From assembly GCA_016748015.1 (NCBI GenBank), contig JAAOMT010000009.1, forward strand, positions 514,459 to 578,458: a DNA stretch of 64,000 nt. Reading direction: 5' to 3'. A model generated the notes under the pieces. That model was not told the origin of the DNA. It did no database searches and was given only the letters and a program-made list of their open reading frames with translations. The number at the start of each line of letters is the position of its first letter. The first letter of the stretch is position 1. This DNA is from Geosiphon pyriformis. Lineage: Eukaryota > Glomeromycota > Glomeromycetes > Archaeosporales > Geosiphonaceae. Made by a program: the position numbers and the translations under genes. Positions 46,001-58,100 of the stretch are shown piece after piece.

Positions 46001-47746
46001 CACCCTTTGTTGTTTCCTGTTTGTATTAGAATCAGCCCTTCAAACAACTTTTTGGCAGATGTGGTTCATATTTTTTTCGTGTGTGATTTGTCTTTGGGTG
46101 GCTCTTTGGCCAGTGTTTTTTGTTTTTGGAGCGGTACTCCTATGTTTCTAGTTTTTGGTGAGACAATTTTCTTCAAATGTGTTTTTTTCCTCAGGCATTA
46201 TGGTATAGCTTTCATAGAACAGCTTTGTGATCAGAATGGCATTGTTTTTGATTGGAAAACTTTCAAGCATTGGAAAAAACTGGACTTTCATGGCCTGGTC
46301 CCCTTCTGGTTTGATTTCTCTGTACGTTTTCTTGGTGGTGTGGCTTCTCTTTCTGGTTATTCTCCTCATGAGGGTGTTTGTGGCTCTTCTGACATCCATC
46401 AGTCTCCTGGTTTTGGTGTTATTTGTAATGATCTGTTGAATGTTGGTGCCGCCCGTCTTTCTGTGTACACAGATGGGTCTCTGAGTAACTTGGGCACTGT
46501 TGACATGTTGGCTGGTGCTGCAGTTTTTTTTGAGGACATTAATTCGGGTCTGGATGTAAGGGTTTCTGGTTTGGTTTCTTCTACTTTAGTGGAATTGCAG
46601 GCCATTGCTTTAGCTCTTGAGTGTGTTCTTTCTTTTTATTCAGTTGACTTGTTCTCAGACAGCCAGGCAGCTTTAGATGCTTGCAGGTCGGAGTCTTTAT
46701 TGGTTGGCCCTAATTTCAGGAATCGTTGTTGGATTGAGCATCATCACATCACCAATGTTATTCATCGCAAAAATTTGGATGTTAATTGAATTAAGGTTAA
46801 AGGCCATTTGGGTGTTTCAGACAACAAGCAAACTGATGTGCTTGCTAAGAATGCTGCCCTTTCTGCCTGGCACCTGCTTCACTTGGTTAGTGAGAGATTT
46901 TTAAAGGCTGGTGTTGATGTGGTTTTTGGTAATTTAAGGCATTTTGTTCGTGATGTATTCAGGTCTATCAATTGCATGCATTGGAAGGTTGGTTCTGGTT
47001 CTCAGGTTGTTCTAAGTTGTCTGCGTGCTGATATTGACTGGTTGAGATCTTTTCTGGTATGGCACCCAGATTCTCATATGGCGACTTGTTTTACTAGTAT
47101 TTGGATGACTGGTTTTCGTACATATTTTATGAAAGCCCTTTATTATCACCTTCTTGTTGCTGTGCAAAAGCATCTGTATGATAGGGGTTATCCCAGTGTA
47201 GTTTGTTTGTTCTGTGGTGAGGTTGAAGTCTTAGACCATGTCTTTTCTTGCTCTTCTGACATTGATAGTCACGCCGGTTTGTTGGACACTTATGCAGCTG
47301 CCTGGAAGGTGCGTTTTGGTCTGTCTCATTTTTCTTCATGCATATTGCAGTTGTTGTCGACTTGCATTTCAGATGTGACTGTCAGTACAGCCCTGTGTAA
47401 GAGCTTTGTTTTCGACGATTGATATCGCAAGTCTGTTTCTGTTTACAAGGATCCTAAGGTGGCAATGGTCAATGTTGTAAATTTTGTGTGTGAGTTTTGT
47501 CTTGCATTTCGTGATAATATCTGGCTGGTCTGTATGAAACACCAAACCATTATGGAGAAGAATAAGCTGATTCCACGTGATGGTTCCATTTCTGTCGCTG
47601 TTTCTGGTTTTTCTACGTGGCTTTCAGTTGGGATGATTAGGTTGTTGGATGTTGCTGATGCACTTGGCATCAGTTTTGGGTATTGTAAATATTGTTTGTT
47701 TTATGCAGGTATTGATAATCTGGCTTCTGTTCATATAAGTGCATAG
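43058..47746 (+). pseudogene. L4 ORF2: endonuclease-RT-RNase H-CCHC, point stops only
   Basis: About 1,562 codons in one frame. Endonuclease: KIAMCNVRGLNN (43076), ADKFDSVQVFTSGLDFG (43214), GGDFNENDSHKCASF (about 43500), TKTINYMFISSNLV (about 43635). RT: GKVAGLSGITNKL (about 44617), WVLMIPKSYKW (about 44752), LVLQNMCKAYDSVGW (about 45003), and the catalytic box FVDN (45362-45373) with Asp to Asn. RNase H: VYTDGSLSN (about 46465), ELQAIALALE, FSDSQAALDA, then KVKGHLGVSDN. The C-terminal finger CLFCGEVEVLDHVFSC (about 47208) keeps C-x2-C-x7-H-x3-C. Stops at 43073, 43139, 43208, 43814, 43850, 44654, 45326, 46787 and 47420; those comparable with other copies stand at Trp or Gln codons. Confidence 0.92.
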
Positions 47747-47875
47747 TGTTGTTCTGACCAGTCTGAGTGTTTGGTCATGTGTAGCAAAGGCATGATTCAC
47801 GTCTAGTTTAGATTATTTGTATGATATATAGCACTAGGTGGCATTTGGACTTCACTCGTTAAACTTTAATAAAAA
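47747..47875 (+). other. 3' UTR and tail of L4
   Basis: Contains AGTCTGAGTGTTTGGTCATG and AAAGGCATGATTCACGTC, shared with the 3' ends of L1, L2, L6 and the relic at 14683. It probably includes the RT recognition region for target-primed copying. Ends in an A-rich AATAAAA-type tail. Confidence 0.8.
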
Positions 47876-50800
47876 AATAATAATTAACCAATAGAATTAT
47901 AAGTTTTATGTATATTTTACAAAACTAACCAAAATTCATAATTTTTTTTTAATATATTTTTTATAATTAAACTGATCATAAAAATTGGTAAAAAAGATAA
48001 TATATTCTTTTAAACTAAAAAATTATTATTATAAAAAACATCTAATTAACTATAGATATTAAAAATACAATTTGAAAACAATTTTAACAAAATTTTTCAT
48101 GTAATTTCAATTAAAACTATAAAATAAATATTTAATAAAGTTTTTTTTTAATTATAAAGTTTAAAAATTATTAAAAATACCAAAAAATCCAGTTATTTTA
48201 TTAATTAAAAGTAATTTTACTGCCAAAAAAAGCTTATTTATTAAAAACTTATTTATCATACTTAAAAAACATTATTATTTACAAAATTTAATAGAGTATA
48301 TTATTGTTGTTATAATTAAAAATTTTTATTGAAAACAACTTAATTTTTAGTTTATCTTAATATAATAGAGTTCATAAAAAACTTAATCTTAAAAAAAATT
48401 AAAACAAATTTATTATTAATAACTAAATAATTCAAAACTATTTTATAAAAGAACCATTTTAAAATATTATATATTATATTATTCTTGTTATTCACAAAAA
48501 TTTTTATATATTTATTTATTATAAAATTAAGATTTGAATTAATCTAAACAAAATTCCAAATTAATTCAGTTATATTAAAATTTAAAATCAATTACTTTTG
48601 TATAAATCTGACAAAATTTATATTTTTAAATTAAAATAAATACTTAAACAATTTGAAATTAAAATTTTTAATTCTAAAAAGCAAGATAAATAAACATTTT
48701 TTGTATAAAAGACTTTATTAATTCAAATTTTAAAAATACTTGGTCTATACCAAAACACAAAACATTTTTGAACTATCTTATATTGTATTTAGATTAATTT
48801 ATTAAATTCATTTTTTTAAAACAAATTAATATTTTAATTAATTTTTACCAAGAAGTTTTTTTAAATTGAACTTACTTAATATTATTAATATTCTTTAAAT
48901 TATATTTTTAATGATTTTTATTGTTTGTTTTCTCAAATTATAATATTTAATATTCAAAAAATTTCTTAATCTGAATAAAACATTAATAGTTTGATAATTT
49001 GTAAAAAAATATTTTTACATATTTAACATATTATAAATAATTATTCTATTAATTAATAAAAAAAAAACTAAAATAAAATTAATAATTTTTTTGCTTTTAT
49101 AAAGTTTATTTACATATAAGTTTTAACAAAAAAACTATATACAAATAAGTTAATTAAATCTAGATCTATATATTTTTTATAGCTAATATTGTATTTTGTA
49201 CTATTCTTATATAAGTGTTTTTATTAACTGTTTTAGCAATAAATAAATTAATTTTTAGTATTTGATTCAATTTTTTTTTCAGAGATGTATTAGTGTATAA
49301 ATCCAATACAAAAACTAACTATTTGTTTTTAAACAATAAACAAATTATTAAAAATCTGTTAAAAATCTTTGAAATTTTAAAACATGTTTAGTTAATTGTT
49401 TATTTACAACTAAAACAATACCAGTATTCAAAAATCCAAAATTTAAATCAGAAGTAAATATTTTTACACTAACAAATTTATCTGCAATTTATAATTTAAT
49501 ATTAGAATAAAACTTAATTTAAGTAATAATTAAAATATTATTTTTTAATTTCTTATGCTACTTTACAATATTATTCTGTTTGGCAGAAATATTTATTTTT
49601 TTAATATTATGTATAGTTATTTTCCAAATTAAACTACTTATTAAAGATAAAAAAAAGTTATTATATTATTATTTCAATTAAAAAATTTTAGCTTATTTAA
49701 AATAAATTTTATTAAATTCTTTAAGACCATCATATTTGTTTTTAAACTATTAATTTTGGTAATTAAAATCTTAAATCTACTAAAAAAAATTCTGAAATAT
49801 GTTAATAGCACCAGATAAAACAAAAAAATCAAACAATAATATATTAATAGCCATATCTAAATTCAAATCAACAGCAATTATAATCATTTTTTTAATATAT
49901 ATTAATAATAACAAAAAAAAAACCATCTAATTTGCAAAAAATCTTAATAATATAATCAATCAGAAGTTCTAAAAAGCATTTTAAAATATCTATATAAAAA
50001 ACCAAAACCAAAACCAAAAAATTATTATTAAAAGTGTTAAACAAAAATTTTATCAAAAAAATACCAGTAAACAATATAAATAAAAACTTTCTTAAAGCAT
50101 TATTTATTACAAAAACCCAAAAAGTATTACCAAAAAAAATTAATTAAAATATAAAAACCTGTTTTTTTGTATAAATACTAGTAAGATATTTTTTATTAGA
50201 CTCAAAAAAAAAATTTTTTTAAAATTTTAATTAAATAACTTTAAATTAGATTCACAAATATTAGAAATATAACTATATTTTTTATATTTAGTGTACTTTA
50301 AGAATAACAAACTAGCTTAGATCAAATTTATATCATTAAAAATAAAAATCAAATAAATAATAATATTTTTTATTACAGAAAAATTAAAATATATAATATT
50401 ATAATATATTTATATATATATAATAGAATTATAAAAAATGAAGCATGTTTTTTTATTATAAGACTATAATAATAATATAAAATTATGAACAGTAATATTT
50501 ATTAACAAAGTATATAAAAGTATATAATAACAGTTTTTTAAATTCTATGATAGTTTATTAATATTGGCTTTGGCCATATAAACAGAGTTTTTACTCAATA
50601 AAATTAATTATTTAAAAGCAACTAGATTAATAATCTTAAAATTTTTAAACTTGATCAATATTTTTTGTCAAAGACTAATAAACTGTAATTTAATTAAAAT
50701 AATTTTACCAAATTTAAATAATGTTAATTTTAATGCTAATTTAAACAAATCTATCAAAATTTTCTTAACAATAATTTTTTAAATTGATTTAATATTGATT

Positions 50801-51640
50801 TTTTTTAAATTGGCATTAATCAAAATTTTTTTACTTATAATTAACTCTTTAATTACAAACAAATTAAATTCAAAAATAAAAGTAAACTAAATAATATTTT
50901 GGTATTTTGAGAAAATAAAAATACTTCCAAAATTATTAATTTTATAAAATATTTTTTTAATATATTTGAGTTTTTTATTCAAATTTTTACTAAGTATTAC
51001 AGCAATATTAATATTCAAAACAAAAAATTTTACTAAGTTAAAAAATATTTTTTTTTTAGTATTTGTGTTAAACTATAAAATAAAATTAAAAAAGATAAAA
51101 ATTAGAAGTTTAAAGATATTTTTATTGTTAAAGTTATTGAATAATTTTTTAGGAAATTTTTTCAAATTGTAAAAATAAATATAAATGTTTTTAATGTGGT
51201 TTTATTCATGTATTTATTATTATTGGAATTATTAGGATTTATAAAGCTGGTTTTTTTATTAATATATTTTTTAAATTAACTATATTAAATAAATTACTAA
51301 TATTGTTTTTTTTATTTTTTATTCTGCTGTTTTAAAAACAATATTTGGTTGTGTTATTAGTTTTCAATATATTTATAGCCAAAAATTTAGCCAAAAAATT
51401 CATTATATTAGATTTAACAATGCATTTTTTTAATTATTGACTAAAACTTTTTAAAATATAAATATATATGTTTTGGTTTTTTTTGTATTAGAATAATTTT
51501 TTACTTTAGTCTTACTAGAATTCATAAAACTAGTTGTACTATTAGTCAATTTTATTGTTACAAATGAGTTTGTGTTTAGAAAAATAGTTAAGAATTCGAA
51601 TAAATAAAGAAAAAAAGAAAAATTTTTTCTGTAATTTTAG
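47876..51640 (-). mobile_element. Ghost LINE L7b: ORF1, endonuclease and start of RT
   Basis: A 3.7-kb near-pure A/T tract that aligns on the minus strand with L4. In coding order: ORF1 RRM end (about 50545-50640, GTTTATATGGCCAAAGCCAA against L4's GTACGTGTGGCCAGGGCTGA), ORF1 helix (about 49900-50070, DILKCFLEL and KLDGFFFV), ORF2 start (about 49640) with KITIHNIKKINISAKQNN, endonuclease ADKFVSVKIFTSDLNFG (about 49430-49490), linker IVQKCFVF (about 48730), and RT LVL-x-NIHKTYNSIG-like at 47880-47960. Its 5' end is near 51630, only about 0.5 kb from POL2. Confidence 0.82.
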
Positions 51641-52084
51641 TAATTTTATTATAAATAAGAGATTTATGTAACAAAAATTTTTTTTATAATATTTTTTTCT
51701 ACTTTTTACTTAAAAAAAAATAAACATCAAATTTAATCATAGAATAATAAAACTATTTAAATTAAACAATATTATGTTTTCAAATTTTCTGTTTTGTTTT
51801 AATTATAATTATAAAATTATAAAGAAAAAGTTTTTATTTATTTTTTTAATTAATAATTTAGAAATACAATTAAATATTGTAATTAAAATTTCAATATTTT
51901 TATAATTAATATAAATTAAAGTCTTTTTTAAAAAATTTATTATATTATATTATAAATTAATAACTTTACAAAATTTAAAAAATATAACTATGAATAATGA
52001 TAATTAAAAACATTGTGTAGATATAAATGGAATTTCCAACACATTGTGATAAAATCAGATAGGAGATATACTGTTATGGATAGA
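51641..52084. other. Intergenic, upstream of POL2
   Basis: A+T-rich with no gene or element that I can recognise. Composition changes abruptly near 52020, where mixed sequence of the POL2 promoter begins. Confidence 0.6.
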
Positions 52085-52104
52085 ACGCGTCAGGGCAGCG
52101 CGTC
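52085..52104 (+). promoter_or_regulatory. Two MCB-like sites upstream of POL2
   Basis: ACGCGT at 52085-52090 is a perfect MluI cell-cycle box, and AGCGCGTC at 52097-52104 is a second variant, 50-70 bp before the POL2 ATG. In yeasts such boxes bind MBF and drive G1/S expression of replication genes, POL2 included (established). Its use in this fungus is inferred from position and from the rarity of CG-rich hexamers in this window. Confidence 0.65.
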
Positions 52105-52156
52105 TTGGATATTAAAAACGCCTTTTCATTATTTTTCAACCACTTTTCTTTAGTAA

Positions 52157-55100
52157 ATGATGCACAACGAAATTGAACAAAATCTCAGACTTTTTTCGTA
52201 TGAGGAAGGTCCTCCCAAGAAAGGATGGCTCTTCAACATGTGTTCAGTTAGTATCCACCTAACTGTATTGGCCATTTTGATTTCTTACGAAAGGGATATT
52301 TTTTGAGTACTAGTTTTTTTACCAATTAGACAACGGTGATAGACCCAAAGAAACGCCAAAATCTTGCGGCAGTTGACCTATACTTTTATCAAGAAGACCT
52401 CACTTGTTTTAAAGTAACCTTGAAATACAAGCCATACTTTTACATTGCCTGCAAGGTGACAAGTATTAAAAGAAAGAGGATACACGATTCAGTTTTCAAA
52501 TCAAGTTCATCCAGTCTCAAAATAATGTTTTGATTATAGAAAGGCACTCATGAACGAGTTAAAGACTTTTTGCCCAAAATTTGGGCAGAAATTTATCGTA
52601 TTGAGGAGGAGAATGAGAAGCAGGACTTACAGCAGGTATCTCACCATCCTATAATTTTTATTCAATTCCATTCGCACGCATAGATTTTAATTTAATATTA
52701 AAAGCCAGATCATATGAGGAATCCTTGGATCAAAGTTTTGAAAATTATGTTTCATAATGTGAAAGATTTAGTCAATGTACGCAACAAGCTTGAGCCACTC
52801 ATTAAGAAGAACAAAAAGCTCAATGCCTCAACAGGCCATGATTCCGACACAGAAAGGTAGATATATTATTTATGCAATTTCAAATCCCAACCATTCATCT
52901 AATTTTGCTATTTCTTCACAGGGCCAGCAACTATGGGCAGGACAAATTCTATAAGATTGTTTCATCAATGACGGATATTCGTGAATCTGATGTGCCATAT
53001 TATCAAAGAGTGGCGATTGATAAAGGTAAAAACAGGAACATATATTCTTTGATTTCTCTTAATGGATATTGCATAATTCAAATTACACGTTGCTCCAGAT
53101 ATTAGAGTTGGGCGTTGGTATACAGTAGAGGCGAGACCAAGCTATGAAGGGGCTGAAATCATCCTGAAAAAAGAGGAAGATGTGGTCGAAAATCCAGAGA
53201 CAGTCGTTCTCGCCTTTGATATTGAGACCTATAAAGATCCCCTCAAATTTCCCGATTCAAAGAAAGATCCTATCATGATGATTTCATACATGATCGACGG
53301 CCAAGTATAATTTTCTATTCATCAAAGTTTCCTCGATTGCGATGAGAGGATATAGAAAATAAGACCTAACTTGTTTTAGGGGTTTCTTCTCACAAATCGT
53401 GAAATCATTTCTCAAGATATTGAAGATTTTGAGTACATTCCAAAGCCGGAATTTGGGGCAAAGTTTCGAATATTCAACGAAGCTAATGAAGTATAAGCTC
53501 TTTTAATTTATACCTACACGAACAAATCTTTATCATTGTTTAAATAATGCAAACTTCTGTATCCTATTTAAAAGTCAGGCCTTCTTATCCGATTTTTCGA
53601 GCACATCAATCGAGCAAAGCCTCATATTATTGTTACATATAATGGGGACTCTTTTGATTGGCCTTATGTGGCCGAACGCGCTGAATACCATTCCATGAAA
53701 ATAAGCTGGGTATGAAGCATTTTGTGATGTAAATTCTTTCCTTTCTTATGTGTTTTCTAAACCAATAGTATTTACTTTTAGGAAATTGGGTTTCAAAAAA
53801 CGGAAACGGGGAATGATGTACTATATACCAGCAAACACTGTGTACACATGGATTGTTTTCACTGGGTGCAAAGAGATAGCTATCTCCCTGCAGGAAGTCA
53901 AGGCTTAAAAGCTGTCACAAAAGCCAAACTAGGTTATGATCCTCTAGAATTAGATCCCGAAGACATGGTTCCGTAAGTTCTCAAACCTATATTCCATAGT
54001 AATTTGAAAGTTATTAATTCCAGTCTTCATTCGCAGCGCTGCGTGTGAACGACCCCAAGAATTGGCACAATATTCCGTGTCCGATGCCGTTGCTACCTAT
54101 TACCTTTATATGGAACATATACATAGTTTTATTTTTTCCCTGTGCAACTTGATTCCCCTCAATCCAGATGATGTATTGCGCAAAGGATCCGGTACTCTCT
54201 GCGAAGTTTTACTCATGGTAACATATAGTCTTCGATAATCTTCATCTTTTTGAAGGTTACAATCTAACTGAATGCTTCGAAATAAATTTTATAATGGTTA
54301 ATATAGACAGAAGCATACCATGCTAAAATATTGTTCCCCAATAAGCATTCAGAAGATTTGGAGAAATGGAATGACGGAAATTTGATTGATAGTGAGACCT
54401 ATGTGGGTGGTCATGTAGAGGCGTTAGAAGCTGGAGTTTTTAGGTCGGATATTCCGATTGAATTCATAATTGATCATGACTCCATTCAAAATGTAAGAAA
54501 TTTCATGGTATCAATCATTTTCGTCCGATGAAATTCCTAATTTTCAATACACATTTCAGCTGATTGAAAATGTGGACGATATTCTCAAATTTGCCATTGA
54601 AAATGAGGAAAAAGAAGAAAATATAATATGTTCAGATGTTATTAATTACAATGAAGTAAGATCTTTAGCTTTATATTTGGAAGTGAAACTGAAAGTTCTA
54701 ATTTTCTCAAAGGATTTTCTTGATTCCTAGGTGCGAGAGAAAATAGTATTTAATTTACAAAAATTATTAAAAGACTCCTCTAATGATCATAAACTGGTCA
54801 CACAACCAGCTATATATCATTTTGATGTAGGCGCGATGTATCCAAACATTATATTGACTAATCGCTTGCAGCCGGATGCTATTATGTCAATTGCTTCCAA
54901 TGCTCCTTGTGCCTTTAAGGTGGATGGGAAATCATGCGATCGATATATGGAATGGACATGGCGAGGGGAAGTTTTCACAGCTAACCGTGCTGAGGTTGAA
55001 CATTGTCGAAGGCTATTGGAACAAGAGATATTTGACAATGCGAAATACTCGGATCTACCTCAAGAGAAACAAAGTGAATTGCTTAAGAAGCGAGTCCAAG

Positions 55101-58100
55101 AATATGGGCGATCCACTAGAGGGGCAGCTAAGGAGACTAAGCTGGAACAAAGAAAAGTCATTGTTTGTCAAAGAGAAAACTCATTTTATGTTAACACTGT
55201 TAGGAATTTTCGCGACGAGCGATATAAATACAAACGGCTTCTGAAAGAATGGAAGAAAAAACTTCATGATGCTGGAAAGCGGCCCGAAGAGTTTAAAATT
55301 GCAAGGAACCGAATAGTTTTATATGATTCTTTGCAAATTGCGCACAAATGTATCTTGAACTCATTCTACGGTTACGTTATGAGAAAAGGTTCAAGATGGT
55401 ACTCTATGGAAATGGCTGGAGTAGTATGTTTGACCGGTGCAAAAATCATTCAAATGGCAAAAAAATGGGTAGAGACAATTGGAAGACCTCTAGAGCTCGA
55501 CACCGACGGAATATGGTGTATGCTTCCTTCCAACTTTCCGCGAAATTTTTCGTTCAACCTGTTTAGTGGGAAATCTCTTACTATTTCGTACCCATGTGTT
55601 GTACTCAATCACTTGGTCCGAAAACATTTTACCAATGATCAGTTCTTTGTTCTAAAGATCGATGGGAAATACGAAGTACGAAGCGAGAATACTATTTTTT
55701 TTGAGCCCGATGGCCCATATCGTGCTATGATTTTGCCAGCCAGCGAGAAGGCCGATAAAAAATTGAAAAAACGATATGCAGTTTTTAATGAAGCTGGAAA
55801 ATTAGTGGAATTGAAGGGTTTTGAAGTGAAACGTCGTGGCGAGTTGAAATTAATCAAAGTCTTTCAAAAAAGTATATTTCCGCTTTATCTTAAAGGAACC
55901 ACCTTAGAGCAAAGTTATGCAGCAGTTGCAGAAGTAGCCAACAAGTGGCTCGATGTTCTAGAGTCTAAAGGCAAAGGTATTGATGAAGTCGAATTAATTG
56001 ATCTCATCTGCGAAGGTAAGAATATGTCCCGCACGCTAGAAGATTATGGAGATGCAAAATCAACTCAAATCACGACTGCCAGGCGTTTGAAAGAATTTCT
56101 TGGCGCAGAAATGGTTCAAGAGAAAGGTCTGGCTTGTAAGTTTATTATTGGAGCAAAGCCCCATGGTATAGATGTCAGCCAACGCGCAATTCCAATAGCC
56201 ATTTTTTCTGCAGATTTTGCAGTGAAACAACATTTCCTTAGAAAATGGTTAAATGATCCAAGTTTACAAGCTTTTGACATAAGGGAAATTGTTGATTGGC
56301 ACTATTATTCAGAGAGACTGAAGCGTGTCATGCAAAAACAAATTGCTATTCCTGCTGTCACCCAGGGATTGCTAAATCCTATCCCAAGAGTAGTCCCACC
56401 AAAATGGCTGTTAGATGCGGCTAAGAAGGATAAACAACATCGAATCGATACCATGTTCCAAAAAGCCCCAAAAGATTTACCTCTTAAACAAAGGGAACAT
56501 CGACCGAATAATCTGAGTCTCCCCACTGATTCCTCTGAGCAAGATTTAGACGGTGGCGATCTAATGGAAGTCGAAAGCGAACGAAATCCGACTTGCGGGA
56601 ATATTTCCTCACCAAAAACAAAAGGATTTTCAGGATCAGAGAGAGAAGCCAAGAAACCCAAGTTAAAGCGTAAAATGAAAATAGAGTCACAATATGATGA
56701 AAATGATGTCATTCATAATAGCCGATTTTCTGATGCTTCTGACGGTCCCACTCAAAAAAAAAGGGCTAGAAAGCGTAAATCTGAGAAAAAAGGAAAATCG
56801 ATTTCCGTCCTAGATTCATTCTTCACTAACAAAAATGGCACGAGTTCTCAGAGTCAAAGTGATTTTCTCATACTACAAATCGTTCCAACTACGAGTTTTG
56901 GCGAATTACGCGTCTTTGCTTTTGATAATAATCGATTGATTCCCATCACCATAACGATACTCAGAAAAGTTTATGTTAACTCACGCCGACCAGAACTTTC
57001 TGAAGACCTGAGGAAAATGTGTGATGATTTTATCAAAGCTAAACAGATCTTACCTGGTTGCCGTCAGAAGCATCATCTATTTGAGCTCTCTATGAAAGAG
57101 TCTATGTTCCAACAAAACCTTAACAACCTGTTAAGGGATCCAACTCTTGAGGGGGTCTACGAATCGAAAGTTCCTTTAGTCTTACAGGCGCTTACCCATG
57201 TCGGTTTTAGATGTGCCATTGACTATCATGGACACCTACTCAATCGAAAATACAATCTCACAGACTTTAAGAAACCAAAAAGCAAACCTCATTTTAACAT
57301 TGATAAGCTCCCTTTTTTGTACTTGATTTATATAACGACCAGCTTTGGAAAGATATGGGGACTTTTCAATTCTACAAAAACTAATGTTCAGTTTTTCGTT
57401 GAGCATCGCGAGAACTCAACTTCTCGCATTAAGAATGAGAAGATTGAAAAAATTTATGAGGACATATTCCAAGATATTGGCCCGGATGAGAATGATATCT
57501 TCATGTATTTCTCGATGATAAAGTCCGTGGTTAAACATTATTCAGATGAAGAAGCTGTAGGAAATCCTAAAAATGGAGGCCTAAATACCATTAAAGACAT
57601 CTTGCATGAAATAAGAGAGTATCGTGGCCCGAAACTTTTAGTTATCCAGTCCAAGAAGACAAATCCTTTAGGCAGATTGGTGTCCATGGAATTCCCCATG
57701 ATATCCATGCATCCCCCAGAGCTTAATATAAACGGCAAAACATCAAAGAATTGGCAAATAGATGCACTTGAAATGATCTTTCAAAATTACTTCAAAGTAG
57801 GACCATGGGTTCGGAATCGCATTAATATCGGATATTATACTGATATTCCTTTATGCAATCTTCCACTTGATTGGCAACTTTTTGCGATGGATGTTCAATT
57901 TTCAAGGATTCTCAGGGAGGATCAACATCTTCTCTGGTGGTCCCCTTCTCCTGATCCCGATTTTGGAGGGCATGAAATGGATCAATATTCATGTGCTACT
58001 GACATTTATTCTGCTTTTGAATACAACAACCCTGGTTTTTATAAGAACATGTGCATAGAATTTAAATTATTTCATGTGTTATCCAATGCCATTCTCCAGC

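Larger units (their letters stand above)
41116..47875 (+). mobile_element. LINE copy L4, nearly complete
   Basis: Best-preserved LINE of the window: 5' region, ORF1 (41262-43058), ORF2 (43058-47746) and a 3' UTR ending in an AATAAAAAAATAATAATT tail. Each ORF stays in a single frame with no frameshift; only point stops break it. RT plus RNase H in one ORF2 with a CCHC ORF1 points to the I/Tad-like group (inference). The 5' boundary is placed where ghost LINE similarity ends and is approximate. Confidence 0.9.

Noticed and set aside
43058-47746. Recoding of TAG/TGA/TAA as sense codons in the LINE ORF2, suggested by one unbroken frame with only stops.
   Set aside because: All three stops occur, they replace both Trp and Gln, other copies have TGG or CAA at the same sites, and POL2 in the same window uses the standard code without internal stops.
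49892-50074. A 60-codon minus-strand frame with a hydrophobic look (possible membrane peptide).
   Set aside because: It coincides with the eroded ORF1 helix of ghost LINE L7b; the hydrophobicity comes from the A/T shift.
53579-53580. Splice acceptor AG at 53577-53578 for POL2 exon 8.
   Set aside because: It breaks the frame. The AG at 53573-53574 gives phase 0 and continuous homology ([12 protein letters not shown]).
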